In this document: piece by piece, positions 3,612 to 5,091 of the stretch
How positions within the stretch are numbered: the stretch's first letter is position 1
Layout of the letters: each line of letters starts with the position of its first letter
The notes under the pieces: model-generated
The model's input: only the letters and a program-made list of their open reading frames with translations
Database searches by the model: none
Told to the model about the DNA's origin: nothing
NCBI RefSeq assembly: GCF_024693525.1
Contig: NZ_JAILKR010000011.1
Location: 1-5,091 of the forward strand
Direction: 5' to 3'
From: Selenomonas sp.
GTDB taxonomy: Bacteria > Bacillota_C > Negativicutes > Selenomonadales > Selenomonadaceae
Length of the DNA: 5,091 bases
Made by a program: the position numbers and the translations under genes

Positions 3612-4362
3612 CGAAATTCAGATTTTCAACAACCCGGAGTTCGGCGATGTTCGAGTACTGGAGATTGAAGGCGAGCCTTGGCTGGTGGGGAAAGATGTAG
3701 CCGAAAAGCTTGGCTACACTAATCCACAGAAAGCGATTCGCGACCACGTTGATGATGAAGACAAAAGGGGGGAACGAATCGTTCACCCCTCAGGCGGGGC
3801 TCAAGAAACTATAGTTATCAACGAGTCTGGTCTTTATAGCCTAATCCTTTCGAGCAAGCTCCCGACGGCCAAGAAGTTCAAGCATTGGGTAACCAGTGAG
3901 GTACTGCCGGCTATCCGCAAGACCGGGAGTTACGGCAAAACAATGAGCCAGGTAGAGATACTCGCGCAGGCCGCCCAGCAACTGGTAGAGCAGGAAAAGC
4001 GGCTCACGGCAGTAGAGAAACGTATGGATGGTGTCCGCGACATTGTAGCGCTCAGTGCTAATGGCTGGCGGCAGGACAGCGCGCATCTTATCAACCGCAT
4101 TGCTGAACGGTTAGGCGGGGCAGAGCATATCAGCGAAGTACGCAAGGAATCCTATAAGTTTTTGAACGAACGCATGCATGCCGATGTGGCCGCCCGGCTC
4201 CGTAACTTGAAACGCAAAGCCGCGGAAGAAGGGATGTGCAAGTCTAAGCGGGATAAGCTCAACTATCTTGATGTTATCGGACAGGACCCGCGGCTTATTG
4301 AGGGTTATACCATCGTCGTCAAGGACATGGCCATCCGATATGGCGTAGCAGATGAGATGTGA
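3604..4362 (+). CDS. BRO-N / ORF6C phage antirepressor
   Basis: 252 residues from TTG 3604-3606, with AAGGAGAT (3592-3599) close upstream; the start lies inside the Cro-like gene. BRO-N domain about 5-110, shown by WLVGKDVAEKLGYTNPQKAI, HVDDEDK, VINESGLYSLILSSK, AKKFKHWV and EVLPAIRKTGSYG. A short coiled-coil-like stretch (about 113-140, VEILAQAAQQLVEQEKRLTAVE) links to a C-terminal domain (about 140-250) typical of ORF6C, with YKFLNERM and the ending YTIVVKDMAIRYGV. Proteins with this layout are phage antirepressors or early regulators; some bind and disable the phage repressor. Because the repressor here lacks a self-cleavage domain, this protein is the leading candidate for the induction trigger. 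Domain call firm; the repressor as its target is inferred from context. Confidence 0.9.
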   Translation: MSNEIQIFNNPEFGDVRVLEIEGEPWLVGKDVAEKLGYTNPQKAIRDHVDDEDKRGERIVHPSGGAQETIVINESGLYSLILSSKLPTAKKFKHWVTSEVLPAIRKTGSYGKTMSQVEILAQAAQQLVEQEKRLTAVEKRMDGVRDIVALSANGWRQDSAHLINRIAERLGGAEHISEVRKESYKFLNERMHADVAARLRNLKRKAAEEGMCKSKRDKLNYLDVIGQDPRLIEGYTIVVKDMAIRYGVADEM

Positions 4363-4379
4363 ACTGAGGAGGAAATAAC

Positions 4380-4754
4380 ATGGAAAAAGAAACCACCTAC
4401 AAAATCAGCCTTTCGAAGTATTACGAACAGTTCCAGACAGGCAATGGAGAAATTGATGCTCCCGAAATTACGGAACAGCTTCAAAACGAAATCAACGAGT
4501 GCCTCAAGGAGGCTGTAGTTGTGGCAATTAACGGCGTAAATATGAGCCGCTTAGACCACCAGCCTATTGTGGCAAGCATTGAGGAAGATTCTTTTGGAGA
4601 TTGGCTGTTCGGCATCAATTTCAAGCTGGGCGCTTCGGCGGATGGTTTGTACATCATTGATATTCGCACCGCTTGGTGGATTGAAATCAACGTCAGAGAT
4701 GAAGGTCAGTTGGCAATTATCAAGGTGCATGATAATAAGCAGGGGGATGCGTGA
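4380..4754 (+). CDS. Phage early protein of unknown function, 124 residues
   Basis: ATG 4380 with AGGAGG (4367-4372) 7 nt upstream and 17 nt after the antirepressor stop, so it belongs to the same operon. The protein is acidic and probably soluble, with no Cys and no membrane segment. The N-terminal third is helical (SKYYEQFQ, EITEQLQNEINECLKEAVVVAI). The C-terminal part alternates short hydrophobic strands (DWLFGINFKLG, LYIIDIRTAWWIEINV, LAIIKVHD), suggesting a small alpha+beta fold. I do not recognise a family or any catalytic motif. A single-strand or nucleic-acid processing accessory role would suit its place in the early operon, but nothing in the sequence proves it. Confidence 0.85.
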   Translation: MEKETTYKISLSKYYEQFQTGNGEIDAPEITEQLQNEINECLKEAVVVAINGVNMSRLDHQPIVASIEEDSFGDWLFGINFKLGASADGLYIIDIRTAWWIEINVRDEGQLAIIKVHDNKQGDA

Positions 4755-4933
4755 TGACAAAAGCTGCGACCGGTGAGTACAGACGGTTCATCCCTGTAGG
4801 GAATGCAAAAGAAATGGACAAGCTCAATGCCTTGGTGGAGGAAAAGAACCTGTCCAGAATGGATTTGTATACGATTTTAAGAGCCATCAAAATCAATCCT
4901 GCGTTTGATGGACAGGAAAATATTTTTCAGTGA
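4754..4933 (+). CDS. Small phage early protein, 59 residues, unknown function
   Basis: ATG 4754-4756 overlaps the previous stop TGA by one base; GGGGG at 4742-4746 is 7 nt upstream. GTG 4751 is in frame directly before, but is only 4 nt from that SD, so ATG is preferred. After a short N-terminal strand-like part (GEYRRFIPVG), residues about 18-45 look like two helices (KEMDKLNALVEEKNLSRMDLYTILRAI) with a turn at EKNLSRMD, resembling a small HTH or ribbon-helix-helix-sized regulator, though I cannot confirm either fold. Its size and early-operon place are compatible with a recombination directionality factor or small DNA-binding accessory. No family recognised. Confidence 0.75.
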   Translation: MTKAATGEYRRFIPVGNAKEMDKLNALVEEKNLSRMDLYTILRAIKINPAFDGQENIFQ

Positions 4934-4946
4934 GGGAGGAATAGTG

Positions 4947-5091
4947 ATGACGGATTTTTACACAATGCTGCTAGAACACAGTAAAACCGAGACACCCTAT
5001 ACCAGCCAGAAGATAGAAAAAGCCGTCAAGAATATAGGGGATATCCTCAACGGCTTCACGGTTCAAGATGCGACCATCATTTTAGGACTCG
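4947..5091 (+). CDS. Phage early protein of unknown function, cut by the right window edge
   Basis: ATG 4947-4949 follows GGGAGGA (4934-4940) by 6 nt and lies 13 nt after the previous stop, continuing the operon; an in-frame GTG at 4944 is only 3 nt from that SD and is less likely. Forty-eight residues are visible, beginning MTDFYTMLLEHSKTETPYTS and continuing with a probable helix-turn-helix-like arrangement (IEKAVKNIGDILNGFTVQDATIIL). The visible part resembles small phage or plasmid proteins with a short helical bundle, but it is too short for a family call. The frame is open to the window end and the true length is unknown. Confidence 0.75.
   Translation, partial: MTDFYTMLLEHSKTETPYTSQKIEKAVKNIGDILNGFTVQDATIILGL

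Noticed and set aside
1..5091. CRISPR array, tRNA, rRNA, insertion sequence ends or attachment-site direct repeats
   Set aside because: No regularly spaced repeats, no cloverleaf or CCA-type end, no transposase and no terminal inverted repeats were seen; the attachment core cannot be defined without the host junctions.

Overview
The window looks like the left end of a temperate phage or phage-derived integrative element, caught at its lysogeny-control region. Host guess: a low-to-middling GC member of the Bacillota (Clostridia or Negativicutes type). The reasons are very strong AGGAGG-type ribosome binding sites, GTG and TTG starts, a large serine recombinase of a type common in Bacillota elements, and a BRO-N/ORF6C antirepressor. 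I cannot name a genus. The first six bases are a PstI site, so the left edge may be a cloning boundary rather than a biological end.

Left block (1-1330). A large serine recombinase reads leftward out of the window (1-928, C-terminal end missing). It has a leader of about 130 nt, predicted to start near 1061. Facing that leader on the plus strand is a good promoter (958-987) followed by two hairpins and a U-tract. This predicts a short RNA of about 75 nt that is fully antisense to the integrase leader. Next to it is a self-contained plus-strand unit: a promoter (1104-1132), a 38-codon acidic ORF with an excellent ribosome binding site (1165-1281), and a terminator (1295-1327).

Middle block, minus strand (1306-3179). 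A repressor-type regulator (2271-3179) is followed on the same strand by an AT-rich gene for a two-pass membrane protein (1306-2175). Genes in this position, between repressor and integrase, are usually lysogenic cargo expressed in the prophage state, such as superinfection exclusion or defence. The repressor has two separate helix-turn-helix domains and no S24/LexA-type self-cleavage domain.

Switch (3180-3359). Divergent promoters lie among six copies of a TCTYATAT-like half-site. The leftward promoter serves the repressor and the rightward one serves the early operon.

Right block, plus strand (3360-5091). This is a tightly packed early operon: a Cro-like 83-residue HTH protein, a BRO-N + ORF6C antirepressor overlapping it by 8 nt, a 124-residue unknown protein, a 59-residue unknown protein overlapping by one base, and an unknown protein cut by the right edge.

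Working model (inference): the two-HTH repressor holds both promoters. Because it lacks a self-cleavage domain, induction probably depends on the Cro-like protein and the antirepressor rather than on RecA-stimulated cleavage. Integrase expression may be tuned by leader structure and the antisense RNA. The remaining plus-strand ORFs over the integrase, repressor and antirepressor genes are shadows of those genes.
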